Below are positions 40,901-49,774 of a stretch of DNA of 53,212 nt, in pieces. The first letter of the stretch is position 1, and every line of letters starts with the position of its first letter. The position numbers and the translations under genes were made by a program. The stretch lies in the NCBI RefSeq assembly GCF_003611735.1, contig NZ_RAWG01000025.1:1-53212 (forward strand), read 5' to 3'. The stretch is from Corallococcus sicarius. Its GTDB lineage: Bacteria; Myxococcota; Myxococcia; Myxococcales; Myxococcaceae. Below the pieces are notes generated by a model, which was given only the letters and a program-made list of their open reading frames with translations, was not told the origin of the DNA and searched no databases.

Positions 40901-41785
40901 CGGGACGCGCGCATCTTCCGCATCTTCGAGGGGCCGACGGAGACGCTCAACCACTTCGTCGGCACGTCGGTGCTGCGAGGCCGGCCCGTCATCCGCGCCT
41001 ACCTGCGGGAGCTGCTGGACGAGGACACGGTCAGGACCCACTACGACGCGGTCCTCGGCCCGCTCCTGGCCACGCAGCCGGGCGAGCGCGACGCGTCCCT
41101 CGACGACTGGCAGGGGCAGCTGATCGGCGAGTACGTCAATCACCTGGTGCTGTACGCAGCCTCGGCGGGACGTGGCGGCGACGCGGCCGCGACGCGCTGG
41201 CTGCTCGAGCGGCTCCAGGCGGCCCGGGCCCGCGTCGACAGCGCGGCGCGCGCCTTCCCCGCCCTGGCCAGCGTCGACGCGCTCCGAGCCTTCGGTGACG
41301 CCGTGGACCGCGAGTTCGGGCGCCGGGAGAACCCCACGGCGATGCCGAACACGTCGCTCGACGCGCTCTTCACCGCCCCTCCGGGCGGCGCGGTGAAGCC
41401 GCCTCCCGCCGCACCGCCGCGACAGGCCGTCACGACGCCGGTGCCGGTGCCGGTGCCGGTGCCGGTGGCGGAAGCGCCGCGTCCCCCCACGATGCACGTC
41501 GTGGCGCGGCCGGGCCTGGTGAGCCGTCCGGAGATCGAGGCGTTCATCCGCCAGTGGATCTCCGGCCGGTCCTCGCAGCCCGTCGCGTCGCTCAGCGCCG
41601 ACGTGGAGTTCGCCATGCTCGGGCTGGGTTCGGTGGACTCCATCGACCTGGGCGCCGCGCTGTCAGAGGAATACGCGCTGACGGTCGATCCTTCTGTGCT
41701 CTTCAGTTACCCGAACATCCGGGAACTCGCCGGCTTCCTCCTGGGAAAGCTGAACAAGCGAACCGGCTCGACGGCGGCTGAGTAG
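37991..41785 (+). CDS. Fatty acyl-AMP ligase - acyl-CoA dehydrogenase-like - acyl carrier protein
   Basis: The 1264-residue loading enzyme has three parts. FAAL (about 1-600) has YTSGSTGDPKG near residue 197 and the C-terminal TSSGKIQRGE. It activates a fatty acid as acyl-AMP and passes it to an ACP. A flavin-dependent acyl-CoA dehydrogenase-like domain (about 625-1010) has ALTELGAGSNPQAIEATA, KIWSGSAAWSG and IFRIFEGPTETLN with catalytic Glu980; it could make a 2,3-double bond on the ACP-bound chain. The ACP (about 1185-1257) carries its pantetheine Ser1214 in LGLGSVDSI, with Gly where Asp is usual. A Val-Pro repeat links the last two domains. This is the first gene of the biosynthetic cluster. 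No clear ribosome binding site was seen before the ATG. Confidence 0.93.
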   Translation: MTHVQPQQRVIENPTGAGREMVMAAPGDALQFSPTLVHALRHWAQVQPGKNAYTFLSGRDQPEQLISYEGLARTVFGLAAHFRREGLQGERVLLVMRSGLEYIVGFLACTAAGAIAVPLYPPANDKDGVKLRAVFRDCQPRAMLVQRAVEASHGPQLAEFPGCRALIIEELIAAHGDVDPATVDLTPPLPDDLAFLQYTSGSTGDPKGVMVTHRSIVHNNHMVAVAMGNTRDSVIVTWLPLFHDMGLIGMILQSLSLGARSVLMAPKSFVRDPAMWLQAVSTYRGTCAGGPNFAYDLCIEKVDDKVIDTLDLSSWRSAFNGAEPIKAQTLERFHRRFERAGFRREMFFPCYGLAEATLFVAGGPRGEPPTTFDVQRDAIHRGTVVPASAGTGDATRIHTLVGMAIDGREQVVKIVDPGSWTVQPDLRVGEIWLKSDSVTRGYWNRAKATADAFHAYTTDTGEGPFLRTGDLGFVRDGHLFITGRIKELIIVNGFNHYPQDIEETVQTLSDDFRVHCGAAFSFDDERLGIVQAVVRGKDVAERFEELVAQIRREVLKVHGVAPAYIALVNPAMVPKTSSGKIQRGEVRRSFLDKQLEVLHAWEAERPRQTPAPVSAPTPASAPRAVVEQKLAWIRDYCATRLNSYLIDERRTVPPYVVLDFGNQGLFGMLVPESYGGLGFSTREFLKVMELLGSKDMTLALFVGLNNVLGVRPVLRFGSERLKEQFLPSLARGRELAAFALTELGAGSNPQAIEATARASGDGYRVSGTKIWSGSAAWSGLMNVFAKNVDANGHPAGITAFAIPQTSAGVRQGPEALTMGLRGMIQNTVFFEEVAVEPWQVLGELGQGMTVAQDTLCYGRMAIASLCLGATRLCVQLMLQYAGGRRVATGPLLHNPYTRSVLTEAMHQIAAIEALVDGAAARVDAGQAVAPEVLAVCKSVSTELLWTTVDRTMQLAGGRGYIESNFIPQLFRDARIFRIFEGPTETLNHFVGTSVLRGRPVIRAYLRELLDEDTVRTHYDAVLGPLLATQPGERDASLDDWQGQLIGEYVNHLVLYAASAGRGGDAAATRWLLERLQAARARVDSAARAFPALASVDALRAFGDAVDREFGRRENPTAMPNTSLDALFTAPPGGAVKPPPAAPPRQAVTTPVPVPVPVPVAEAPRPPTMHVVARPGLVSRPEIEAFIRQWISGRSSQPVASLSADVEFAMLGLGSVDSIDLGAALSEEYALTVDPSVLFSYPNIRELAGFLLGKLNKRTGSTAAE
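41437..41466 (+). repeat. Five tandem GCCGGT hexamers in the interdomain linker
   Basis: Five exact copies of GCCGGT encode a Val-Pro repeat in the linker between the dehydrogenase and carrier domains. Such linkers vary in length by slippage. Confidence 0.9.
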
Positions 41786-41787
41786 TC

Positions 41788-41818
41788 CCGCCGCAACCCA
41801 CGCGGCGGTGCTCCGCCG
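41788..41818 (+). other. Overlapping alternative hairpins between FAAL and desaturase genes
   Basis: CGGCGG (41803-41808) can pair with CCGCCG upstream (41788-41793) or downstream (41813-41818), giving two mutually exclusive stems. There is no T-run. It lies between the FAAL stop and the desaturase start and may tune downstream expression; this is inferred. Confidence 0.4.
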
Positions 41819-41846
41819 TCTGTGATCAACTTCACGAGGCAATGCC

Positions 41847-42677
41847 ATGCGGAATAAGCTGATCCCCTACCCGGCGGACGCCTGGGCGGTGCTCCTTATT
41901 GTCTTGACCTTCGCTGCTCAGCTGTCGCTGTATCTCTTTGTCGACAGCGTTGGATGGCTGGTGGCCGGCACGCTGGCGCTGGTGCCGTTCTGTCTTTCGG
42001 TCGTCGCGTACAACCACAATCACATGCATACGCGGACGTTCTCGTTCCAGCCCCTCAACCGGCTCCTCGAGCTGCTCATCTTCCTGGAGACCGGGTCCTC
42101 CCCCTTCAGCGGGACGCTCAACCACATCGTGGGGCACCACGCGAGCTACGACCAACCGGAGCTGGACACGCTCAACTGGCGGCGGCGCGACGGCACGGCG
42201 ATGGGGCGCCACGAGTTCGCGGCCCGGTGCCTGCTCTGGCACTACCCGTCGTGCTTCGTGCTGGGCAGGAAGAACCCCCGCCTCAGGACGGAGTTCCTGG
42301 TGTACCTGGCGCTCGGGGTGGCCTGCCTCGCCGGGTTGATCCTCTACCGCCCCATCCCGGCGCTCATCGTCTTCGTCGCGAACATGCTGCTGATGCTCTA
42401 CGCGCTGAAGTGGTCCGCGTATGCCCATCACGCCGGCCTGCCGTATGGCGACGACTACACGGCGTCACGGACGCACACCGGCCGGTTCTACAACTGGTTC
42501 ACGTGGAACGCGGGCTACCACGCCGCGCACCACTTCAAGCAGGCGCTGCACTGGACGCTCCTGCCCGAGTACCACCAGGGCACCCTGGCATCGAAGATCC
42601 CCGCCGAGCTGCAAGGGCCCGGCTGGGGCGAGGAAATCAAGCGGCGAAAGCCGACGCCCGCCGCCCAGCGCGGGTGA
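41847..42677 (+). CDS. Membrane fatty acid desaturase
   Basis: The 276-residue integral membrane protein has the three His boxes of the di-iron desaturase/hydroxylase superfamily: HNHMH near residue 57, HIVGHH near 93 and HAAHH near 229. Hydrophobic spans (AVLLIVLTFAAQLSLYLF, WLVAGTLALVPFCLSVVA, FLVYLALGVACLAGLIL, ALIVFVANMLLMLYAL) sit between them. GAGG lies upstream of the ATG at 41847. In this cluster it probably acts on the ACP-bound or CoA-bound fatty chain, introducing a double bond; a hydroxylase or acetylenase activity cannot be excluded. It is co-directional with its neighbours. Confidence 0.92.
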   Translation: MRNKLIPYPADAWAVLLIVLTFAAQLSLYLFVDSVGWLVAGTLALVPFCLSVVAYNHNHMHTRTFSFQPLNRLLELLIFLETGSSPFSGTLNHIVGHHASYDQPELDTLNWRRRDGTAMGRHEFAARCLLWHYPSCFVLGRKNPRLRTEFLVYLALGVACLAGLILYRPIPALIVFVANMLLMLYALKWSAYAHHAGLPYGDDYTASRTHTGRFYNWFTWNAGYHAAHHFKQALHWTLLPEYHQGTLASKIPAELQGPGWGEEIKRRKPTPAAQRG

Positions 42678-42738
42678 CGTGGCGTCCGGCGCTCGAATCC
42701 CGAAACAAAGGCAGACCTTCCCGCAGCAGGAGACCGAC

Positions 42739-43581
42739 ATGACCTTTCCGATCGAGAACCCCAGGGACACCTCCCGCCGCATCGTGCGTGAGTCCATTGC
42801 ACCAGAGCTGTGGCGCGACAACGAGGCCTTCACGCAGAAGCTCGACCGCACCATCAAGGGCTCGCGCCTGTTCAACCATCCGGTCATCGCGTCGTTCGCC
42901 CGGAAGGAGTTCACGCTCAAGTCGATGGGCATCGTGCACTCGGAGGTGCGCCACGCCTTCGCCGAGCACTTTGGCGACGCGCTCATCCGCCTGATGGAGA
43001 CCACCGGCACGCTCGAGCGCAGGCTGGGGGCGAAGCCCAAGATGGCGGCGCGCTTCCTCATCCAGCTCAACGTCCTGGAGGAGCTGGGCTACAAGCCGAC
43101 GCCGCGCGGGAAGACGGGCTTCGTCGGGCACCCGGGCTTCTCCCACTACTGGCAGCTCGTCGACACGCTGACGGCGGTGGGCCACCCGGAGCAGAGCTGG
43201 GCCTCGTACGCGCCGTCGCCGGAAGCGGACGCGGTGCGCAAGTCGCTCTTGGGCAGCTTCGGAGATCACCTCCGCCTCGCGGTGGTGCTCGCCGGCATCG
43301 AGACCGCGTTCATCCCCTACTACGGCCCGTGGGCGGACAACACCATCGCCGTCTGCCCGACGGACATCTCGAAGGGCTACCACAGCATCCACGTCGAGGA
43401 TGACGACGGCACCATCGTCGATCACGACCACTCCGAGGACAGCTGGTACATCGTCCGCCAGGCGCTGACGCCGGACCGCTACGCGGAGATTGAGACCTTC
43501 CTCAACGACGTCCTGGAGGAGTGGGCTCGCTTCGTCGACATGCTGGCGGCGAAGGACCGCGACGTGAAGCGCGCGGCCTGA
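42739..43581 (+). CDS. Haem-oxygenase-like di-iron oxidase (HDO superfamily)
   Basis: The 280-residue soluble protein is all-helical and matches the iron-containing redox enzyme family of the haem-oxygenase-like di-iron oxidases (relatives: UndA, BesC, SznF central domain). Candidate ligands are Glu69 and His72 (EVRHAF), Glu114/115 (NVLEELG) and an Asp/His-rich segment (YHSIHVEDDDGTIVDHDHSED). AGGAG lies 6 bases before ATG 42739, so this start is chosen over the longer frame upstream. It lies between the desaturase and PKS genes. Family members do oxidative decarboxylation, C-C cleavage or N-oxygenation; which reaction applies here is open. Confidence 0.85.
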   Translation: MTFPIENPRDTSRRIVRESIAPELWRDNEAFTQKLDRTIKGSRLFNHPVIASFARKEFTLKSMGIVHSEVRHAFAEHFGDALIRLMETTGTLERRLGAKPKMAARFLIQLNVLEELGYKPTPRGKTGFVGHPGFSHYWQLVDTLTAVGHPEQSWASYAPSPEADAVRKSLLGSFGDHLRLAVVLAGIETAFIPYYGPWADNTIAVCPTDISKGYHSIHVEDDDGTIVDHDHSEDSWYIVRQALTPDRYAEIETFLNDVLEEWARFVDMLAAKDRDVKRAA

Positions 43582-43655
43582 AGCGCCGCGAGGCCCGCGC
43601 CGGACTCCGGTGCGGGCCCCTGCAGGGGCCCTGGGGACGGAACCTGGATCGGAAC

Positions 43656-46472
43656 ATGGGACAGCGCATGACATCGGCCGAGCAGGGCAGGTTCGCCGTC
43701 GTTGGAGCCGCGGGGCGGTTTCCCGGCGCCGCGGACCTGGGGGAATACTGGCGGCTCCTCGTGGAGGGGCGTGTGGCGGCGGCGGAGCCGGACGCCTCGC
43801 GCGGCGACCTGTGGAAGGCCGCGAGGGATCCGGTCCTGGGCCCGAAGATCACGACGCTTCGCGCGGGCTACCTCTCCGACGTGGCGGGCTTCGACGCCGA
43901 GTACTTCAGCGTGTCGCCGCGCGAGGCGCTCAAGCTCGATCCCCAGCAGCGCCTCCTGCTGGAGGTGACGCACGACGCGCTGGAGGACGGTGGCATCACC
44001 CGGGCGGAGCTTCAGCGCTCGAACGTCGGCGTGTTCATCGGGGTCGGCAGCTCGGATTACATGAGCCTGGACTCCGGCCAGAAGCAGCACGTGGACGGGT
44101 ACTTCGGCATCGGCAACTCGCACAACCTGCTGGCCGGGCGCATCTCCTACTTCCTCAACCTCAAGGGCCCCAGTCTGGCCATCGACACGGCGTGCTCGTC
44201 GTCGCTCACCGCGCTGCACTTCGCGATGCAGTCGCTGCGCGGCGGTGAAATCGACCTGGCCATCGTCGGTGGCGTCAACGTCATCCTGTCGGCCGACCTG
44301 CCGCTCGCGTTCTCGCAGGCGAAGATGCTTTCGCCCAGTGGGCGCTGCAAGACGTTCAGCGCCGAGGCGGACGGCTACGGTCGCGCCGAAGGCGTGGCGG
44401 TCGTCGTCCTGCGCCGCGTGGCCAGCGAGGCGCTCGCGCGGCATCCCGTGCGGTGCTTCATCGCGTCCACGGCCATCAACCAGGATGGTCGCAGCAACGG
44501 CATTGCCGCCCCCAACGGGGCCAGCCAGATCCGGGTGATCCGCTCCGCGCTCGAGCGCGCCGGGCTGTCGCCCGCGGACATCGCGTACGTGGAGGCCCAC
44601 GGCACGGGGACGCCACTGGGGGATGCGATTGAACTCAACGCGCTCCAGGAGGTCTTCGGCGGGGCTCCCGGAGCGTCGTGCTTCGTGGGTTCGGCGAAGG
44701 CCAGCATCGGCCACGCGGAAGCGGCGGCCGGGCTCTGCGGGCTGTTGAAGGGCATGCTGATCCTCGAACACGGGGTGATTCCGCCGCACCCGGTCCAGCG
44801 CCCGCATGCGCCCTTCTTCCGCGCGGACGACTGCGCGTTGAGGATCGCCGAGCAGGCCCTGCCGCTGCCGGAGCACCTGCGCCATGTCGGCATCAGCTCG
44901 TTCGGCTTCGGAGGCTCCAACGCCCACGTGGTGCTGGAGCGCCACGTCCCCCAGGGCTTGGCCGCAGTGGAGACCGGACGTCCGGTGTTGTTGCCCCTGT
45001 CGAGCCACTTCGCTGGCGGCCTGGCGGAGGACGCGGCCGCGCTCGCGTCCCACCTCGCCGCGTCGGAGGGCGCGCTCGAACCCGTGTCGGACACGTTGAT
45101 GTTCACGCGGGAGCACCTGACGCACCGGCGCAGCTGCGTCGCGCGGACCCGTGCTGAAGCCATTGAAGCCCTTCGGAAGGAGCACGCCCAGGCCGCGCCG
45201 CTCCCGGTCGCGGCGGGCGAGAAGCCGAAGGTGGCCTTCATGTTCACCGGCCAGGGCTCGCAGTACGTCGGGATGGGCCGCGATCTCTACGAGGCGCCCG
45301 GGCCGTTCCGGGACGCGTTCGATGCCTGTGACGCGCTGATCCTCCAGCGTGCGGGCGTGTCGATGGCGCAACTCGTGTACGGGCCGGCCGAAGGCGGCAA
45401 CGAGCGTCTGACGGGGGACACCCACGCCGCCCAGCTGTCCCTGTTCGCCTTCGAGTACGCGCTGGCGAGCCTGTGGACCGCGCTGGGAGTCACCCCGGCG
45501 TTCGGCATCGGGCACAGCGTGGGCGAGCTCGTGGCGCACACCGTCTCCGGCTCATTGTCCCTCGCGGATGGCGTGGCACTCGTCGACGAGCGCGGGCGGC
45601 TGATGCAGTCGGTCTCCCACGACGGCGCGATGGTCGCGGTGTCCATGGACCTGGCGTCGCTGACGGCCCTGCTCCGTGAGCTGGGGGAACCGCTCCACGT
45701 CGCCGCCGTCAACGGCAGGCAGCGCGTCGTGGTCAGCGGTGAGCGCCAGGTGGTGGAGCACCTGTGCAAGCGCCTGGAGCGGGAGCAGGTGCGGTTCCGC
45801 GCGCTGCGGACGCGGCACGCCTTCCACTCCCCCACCTTCGACGATGCCGCGGCCCGGCTCGCGGAGCGTTCCCGGAACCTCGCCATTGGAGCGGGTGCAT
45901 TCCCGGTGGTCGGCAACCTCGACGGCGCGGTGGTGCCCCCGGGTGCGCTCGGCGGCGACTACTGGGGCCGACACATCGCGATGCCCGTGCAGTTCTCCCG
46001 GGGAGTCGAGACGCTGACCGGGCTGGGCGCGCAGGTGTTCCTCGAAATCGGTCCGGACCGGGTGCTCTCACAGCTCGTCGCCGCGGACCATGGCGCCCGC
46101 GTGCGTGCGCTGAGCAGCGTCGTGCGCGACCGGGATGCCCGGGAGTCGCTGCTCCGCGCGGTCGGCGCGATGTACGAGCTGGGGTTCGACCTCGACTTCG
46201 CGCCGCTGGGCCACGCCGCGCCGCCTGGCCGGATCTCCCTCCCGGCGCGCCGCCTCGCGCGCAAGCGCTACTGGACCGCGAGCGCCACCGACTTGAGCGC
46301 GCCCATGCCGAGCGCTCCCGTGCACGTGACGCCCGCCCACCCGCCTCCGCGCGAACGGGCCGTGATTCCCGACACCGGAACGCACGGTGAGCCGGATGCC
46401 GCCGTGCACGCCCTCATCGATCGACAGATCAACGTCATGCGACAGCAGCTCGCGCTGCTGGACGACCAATAG
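43656..46472 (+). CDS. Polyketide synthase KS-AT didomain
   Basis: The 938-residue protein has a ketosynthase (about 12-430) with Cys180 (DTACSSS), EAHGTGT and GSAKASIGHAEAAAG. An acyltransferase (about 525-815) has the nucleophile motif GHSVGE and HAFHSP, which indicates malonyl-CoA. There are no KR, DH or ER domains, so the product stays at the beta-keto stage. The carrier must come from another protein, most likely the ACP at the start of the next gene. A C-terminal helix (RQINVMRQQLALL) resembles a segment of the next protein (RQQLDLMARQLSLF). ATG 43656 is chosen; an in-frame ATG at 43668 is possible. Confidence 0.93.
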   Translation: MGQRMTSAEQGRFAVVGAAGRFPGAADLGEYWRLLVEGRVAAAEPDASRGDLWKAARDPVLGPKITTLRAGYLSDVAGFDAEYFSVSPREALKLDPQQRLLLEVTHDALEDGGITRAELQRSNVGVFIGVGSSDYMSLDSGQKQHVDGYFGIGNSHNLLAGRISYFLNLKGPSLAIDTACSSSLTALHFAMQSLRGGEIDLAIVGGVNVILSADLPLAFSQAKMLSPSGRCKTFSAEADGYGRAEGVAVVVLRRVASEALARHPVRCFIASTAINQDGRSNGIAAPNGASQIRVIRSALERAGLSPADIAYVEAHGTGTPLGDAIELNALQEVFGGAPGASCFVGSAKASIGHAEAAAGLCGLLKGMLILEHGVIPPHPVQRPHAPFFRADDCALRIAEQALPLPEHLRHVGISSFGFGGSNAHVVLERHVPQGLAAVETGRPVLLPLSSHFAGGLAEDAAALASHLAASEGALEPVSDTLMFTREHLTHRRSCVARTRAEAIEALRKEHAQAAPLPVAAGEKPKVAFMFTGQGSQYVGMGRDLYEAPGPFRDAFDACDALILQRAGVSMAQLVYGPAEGGNERLTGDTHAAQLSLFAFEYALASLWTALGVTPAFGIGHSVGELVAHTVSGSLSLADGVALVDERGRLMQSVSHDGAMVAVSMDLASLTALLRELGEPLHVAAVNGRQRVVVSGERQVVEHLCKRLEREQVRFRALRTRHAFHSPTFDDAAARLAERSRNLAIGAGAFPVVGNLDGAVVPPGALGGDYWGRHIAMPVQFSRGVETLTGLGAQVFLEIGPDRVLSQLVAADHGARVRALSSVVRDRDARESLLRAVGAMYELGFDLDFAPLGHAAPPGRISLPARRLARKRYWTASATDLSAPMPSAPVHVTPAHPPPRERAVIPDTGTHGEPDAAVHALIDRQINVMRQQLALLDDQ

Positions 46473-46489
46473 CCCCCAGGGGAACTGAC

Positions 46490-49400
46490 ATGAGCCTCGA
46501 AACGTCAAGCAACGACGCGGTGTCCCGGATCACGGACTCGGTGCTCCGCGAGGTCGCGTACTGTCTCAAGCAGGCGCCGGAGAACATCGACCCGCACCTG
46601 CCATTCGCCGACATGGGGGCGGATTCGCTGATCCTCCTGGAGGTGCTCCAGGAGATCAACGCGCGCTTCCACGTGTCGCTCACCGTCCTGGAGATCTACG
46701 AGCGGGTCAACACGATCGCCAAGGTCGCGCAACACATCCACGAGCAGGGCACCTCCACGGAGCCCTCCACGGCCACCGAGCCAGCCCCGGAGTCCCCTGC
46801 CCTCCCCGAGCTCGCGCTGGCGAGCCTGGCGCCGCGAGGCGACGGCAGCCGCCAGGGCCTGGAGGACATCGTCCGGCAGCAGCTGGACCTGATGGCGCGG
46901 CAGCTGAGCCTCTTCGGCAAGCGGCCGGCGGGGGCGGCGGCGAATGAGCGCACCCCGGAGCGCACCGCGCCCACGTCGCTCCAGCGCGTGAACACGCCGG
47001 AGCGCACCGCGCCGGTCCGCGCCGTGCCCGCGGCCCCCCAGGGCAAGGCCGAGGCCGACCGGTTCAGTGCCTTCTCCGTGAAGCTGGGGAAGGACGAGCG
47101 CGAGGACGACGTGGAGAAGGTCGCGCACATCCAGCAGCTGACCGCGAGCGTGACGGCCAAGGCGCCGCAGTCGAAGCGGCTGGCCCAGCAGTATCGACAG
47201 GTCCTCGCCGACAACCGGGTCTCCGCCGGCTTCCGGCCCCTCCTGAAGGAGATGGTCTTCCCCATCGTCGCGGAGAAGGCGCAGGGCGCTCACGTCACCG
47301 ACGTCGATGGCAACACGTACCTCGACTTCACGATGGGGTTCGGAGCGCACTTCTTCGGCCACTCCCCCGACTTCGTCGTCCAGGCCGTCAGGGCACAGAT
47401 GGAGCGCGGGATGCCCATTGGCCCGCAGTCGCCGCTGGCGGGACGGGTCGCCGAGCTGATTTGTGAGCTGACGGGCCACAGCCGCGTGACGTTCTGCAAC
47501 ACCGGAACCGAAGCCACGATGACGGCGGTGCGGCTCGCCCGGGCGAAGACGGGGCGGGACAAGGTGGTCATCTTCCGCAACTCGTATCACGGCACGTTCG
47601 ACGCCTTCCTCGCGCGAGGCAGCGCGTCCAGCGACGAGAGCCGGCCGGCCAGCCTGGGAACGACCGCGTCCCTGGTCAAGGACACCGTGGTGCTCGACTA
47701 CTGCGAGCAGAGCGCGCTCGACTACATCGAACGCCACGCGAAGGAGATCGCCGCGGTGTTGGCGGAGCCGGTGCAGAGCCGCGCGCCGAGCCTGCAGCCC
47801 GCGGCGTTCCTGCGCCAGCTCCGGAAGCTGACCCAGGAGCGCGACATCGCGCTCATCTTCGACGAGGTCATCGCCGGCTTCCGCTGCGCCAAGGGCGGCG
47901 CCCAGCAGCTGTTCGACGTCCGCGCCGACATGTGCACCTACGGCAAGGTCGTGGGGGGCGGGATGCCCATTGGCGTCGTCGCCGGCAGTGCCGCGTACAT
48001 GGACGTGCTGGACGGTGGGTTCTGGCAGTACGGCGACGCGAGCTTCCCCGGCACACCCACCATCTTCTTCGCTGGCACGTTCACCAAGCATCCGCTGGCC
48101 ATGGCGGCCTCGCTCGCCGTGCTCGAACACATCCAGGGGCTGGACGACCAGCTCTACCGCTCCATGAACGAGCGGACCGAGCGGCTCAGCACCCAGCTCA
48201 ACGCCGCGTTCGAGGCCGAAGGCGCGGACGTCACCGTCGAGCACTTCTCCTCGCTCTTCCGGTTCTCCACCAAGGGGAGCCTCGATGTCTTCTATTACCG
48301 TCTGCTGGAGGCGGGGTACTTCATCTGGGAGGGGCGCAACTGCTTCCTGTCGACCGAGCACACCGACGAGGAGCTGAGCCGCTTCGTCGAGTCCGTGCGG
48401 AAGATCGCCCATGAGCTGGTCGCGCACCGGCTCCTCCCGGTGCGGGACGCGAGCAAGGCCGGTGCGCTGGCGGAGCGCCCCATCGCCGATGCGCAGCGGC
48501 GCTTCCATGAGCTCGTGCGGAGCGGGCCCGACGGCTCGGTCGCCTGCAACCTCTGCTACGGGCTGCGCTTCGACGAGGCGGTGGACACCGACCGGCTGTC
48601 GGCGGCCATCGTCTCGGTGCTGAGCGGACAGGAGGCCCTGTGGTACCGCTTCGACCTGGAGCGGCGGACGCAGAAGCTGCTCCCGGCCTCCGAGCGGCGC
48701 GTCCACATCGAGCGCGTCGAGTCACCCGAGCGCGCGAGCGAGTCCGGGCTCATCGAGCGCCTGATGGCGGCCGAGCAGAAGACGCCGCTGTCTCCCGATG
48801 CAGGCGCGAATGTTCGCGTGCGCATCACGCGCTTCGCGGACGGCGCCACGCTGGTCAGCCTCTGTGTGCACCACCTGGTCTGCGACGGTTGGGCGCTCGT
48901 CTCGGTGTTCGAGCGCATCGCGGCGCTCTACAGCGGGAGCCCGGCCTCCAGCGCGAGCGCGGCGAACGTGCCGTATGCGCGGTGGATCGAGCACGAAGCG
49001 GGCTATCGCCAGGGCGAGCAGTACGCGAGTGACAAGCGCTTCTGGCAGGGGGCCATCGACGCCATCGCGGGCTACCAGCGCGCCCAGGCCTTCGGTCCCA
49101 TCCGGCATCGGAGTGCCATCGGGGGTCGCCCGGGAGGCCGCGCGCGGCTGAGCATCGGGGAGGAGGTCACCTCGCTGTTCAAGGCGCAGGCGAAGGCGGA
49201 CGGCGTGACGCCCTTCACCGCGCTGCTCGCGGGCTTCCAGGTGTTCCTGCATCGGGCCTATCGGACGCGCCTGCCCGTCATCGGCATCCCGTTCGCCAAC
49301 CGCACGATGAGGGACCTCAAGCAGATCGTCGGGACGTGCGTGAACCTGCTGCCCCTGGTCCCCGTGCAGGGCCAGGACGCGACGTTCGACGCCATCCTGG

Positions 49401-49774
49401 CGCGCACCCGGACTGAGATGACGGAGATGTTCAAGCACTCGATGTTCCCGTACGCGGAGATGTGCGAGCAGTACCGCGCGGCGACGTCGGAGGCCCAGGG
49501 GGCGCCGGTCGAGGTGACGTTCAACGTGGAGCCGGTGAGTCAGCTGCCGCGCTTCGACCGTCATCAGCCCGCGTTGGTCTCCGCGGCGAACGACCGGATC
49601 GAGTTCGACCTCAGCTGCAACGTCTTCGTGCTCCCGACGGACATCACCCTGGAGCTGGACTACGACACGACGCTGTTCGCCGAGGATGCCGTGTACGGCC
49701 TGCTCAACCTGTACTCGAAGATCGTGGAGAACTACGCGAAGCGGGCGGCCACGCTCGCCCGGGGGGCCGCATGA
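46490..49774 (+). CDS. ACP - aminotransferase - condensation protein
   Basis: The 1094-residue protein has an ACP at its N-terminus (Ser46 in MGADSLI), a linker with a TPERTAP repeat, and a class III PLP aminotransferase (about 240-640). The latter has NTGTEATMTAVRLARA, LIFDEVIAGFR and the PLP Lys486 (YGKVVGGGMPIG). A condensation domain (about 660-1085) has an intact HHLVCDG (His794-Gly800). Together with the preceding KS-AT this matches the KS-AT-ACP-AMT-C logic of iturin/mycosubtilin synthases, where a beta-keto acyl chain becomes a beta-amino acyl chain and is joined by an amide bond. It starts 17 bases after the KS-AT gene and overlaps the next ACP gene. Confidence 0.93.
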   Translation: MSLETSSNDAVSRITDSVLREVAYCLKQAPENIDPHLPFADMGADSLILLEVLQEINARFHVSLTVLEIYERVNTIAKVAQHIHEQGTSTEPSTATEPAPESPALPELALASLAPRGDGSRQGLEDIVRQQLDLMARQLSLFGKRPAGAAANERTPERTAPTSLQRVNTPERTAPVRAVPAAPQGKAEADRFSAFSVKLGKDEREDDVEKVAHIQQLTASVTAKAPQSKRLAQQYRQVLADNRVSAGFRPLLKEMVFPIVAEKAQGAHVTDVDGNTYLDFTMGFGAHFFGHSPDFVVQAVRAQMERGMPIGPQSPLAGRVAELICELTGHSRVTFCNTGTEATMTAVRLARAKTGRDKVVIFRNSYHGTFDAFLARGSASSDESRPASLGTTASLVKDTVVLDYCEQSALDYIERHAKEIAAVLAEPVQSRAPSLQPAAFLRQLRKLTQERDIALIFDEVIAGFRCAKGGAQQLFDVRADMCTYGKVVGGGMPIGVVAGSAAYMDVLDGGFWQYGDASFPGTPTIFFAGTFTKHPLAMAASLAVLEHIQGLDDQLYRSMNERTERLSTQLNAAFEAEGADVTVEHFSSLFRFSTKGSLDVFYYRLLEAGYFIWEGRNCFLSTEHTDEELSRFVESVRKIAHELVAHRLLPVRDASKAGALAERPIADAQRRFHELVRSGPDGSVACNLCYGLRFDEAVDTDRLSAAIVSVLSGQEALWYRFDLERRTQKLLPASERRVHIERVESPERASESGLIERLMAAEQKTPLSPDAGANVRVRITRFADGATLVSLCVHHLVCDGWALVSVFERIAALYSGSPASSASAANVPYARWIEHEAGYRQGEQYASDKRFWQGAIDAIAGYQRAQAFGPIRHRSAIGGRPGGRARLSIGEEVTSLFKAQAKADGVTPFTALLAGFQVFLHRAYRTRLPVIGIPFANRTMRDLKQIVGTCVNLLPLVPVQGQDATFDAILARTRTEMTEMFKHSMFPYAEMCEQYRAATSEAQGAPVEVTFNVEPVSQLPRFDRHQPALVSAANDRIEFDLSCNVFVLPTDITLELDYDTTLFAEDAVYGLLNLYSKIVENYAKRAATLARGAA

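Noticed and set aside
41437-41466. Tandem GCCGGT copies considered as a CRISPR or regulatory repeat
   Set aside because: The repeat is in frame, encodes a Val-Pro linker, and has no spacers.
37919-41497. 1192-codon open frame on the minus strand opposite the FAAL gene
   Set aside because: Composition is Arg/His/Gly-rich without any domain, typical of the antisense shadow of a GC-rich gene; the plus strand has a clear multidomain enzyme.
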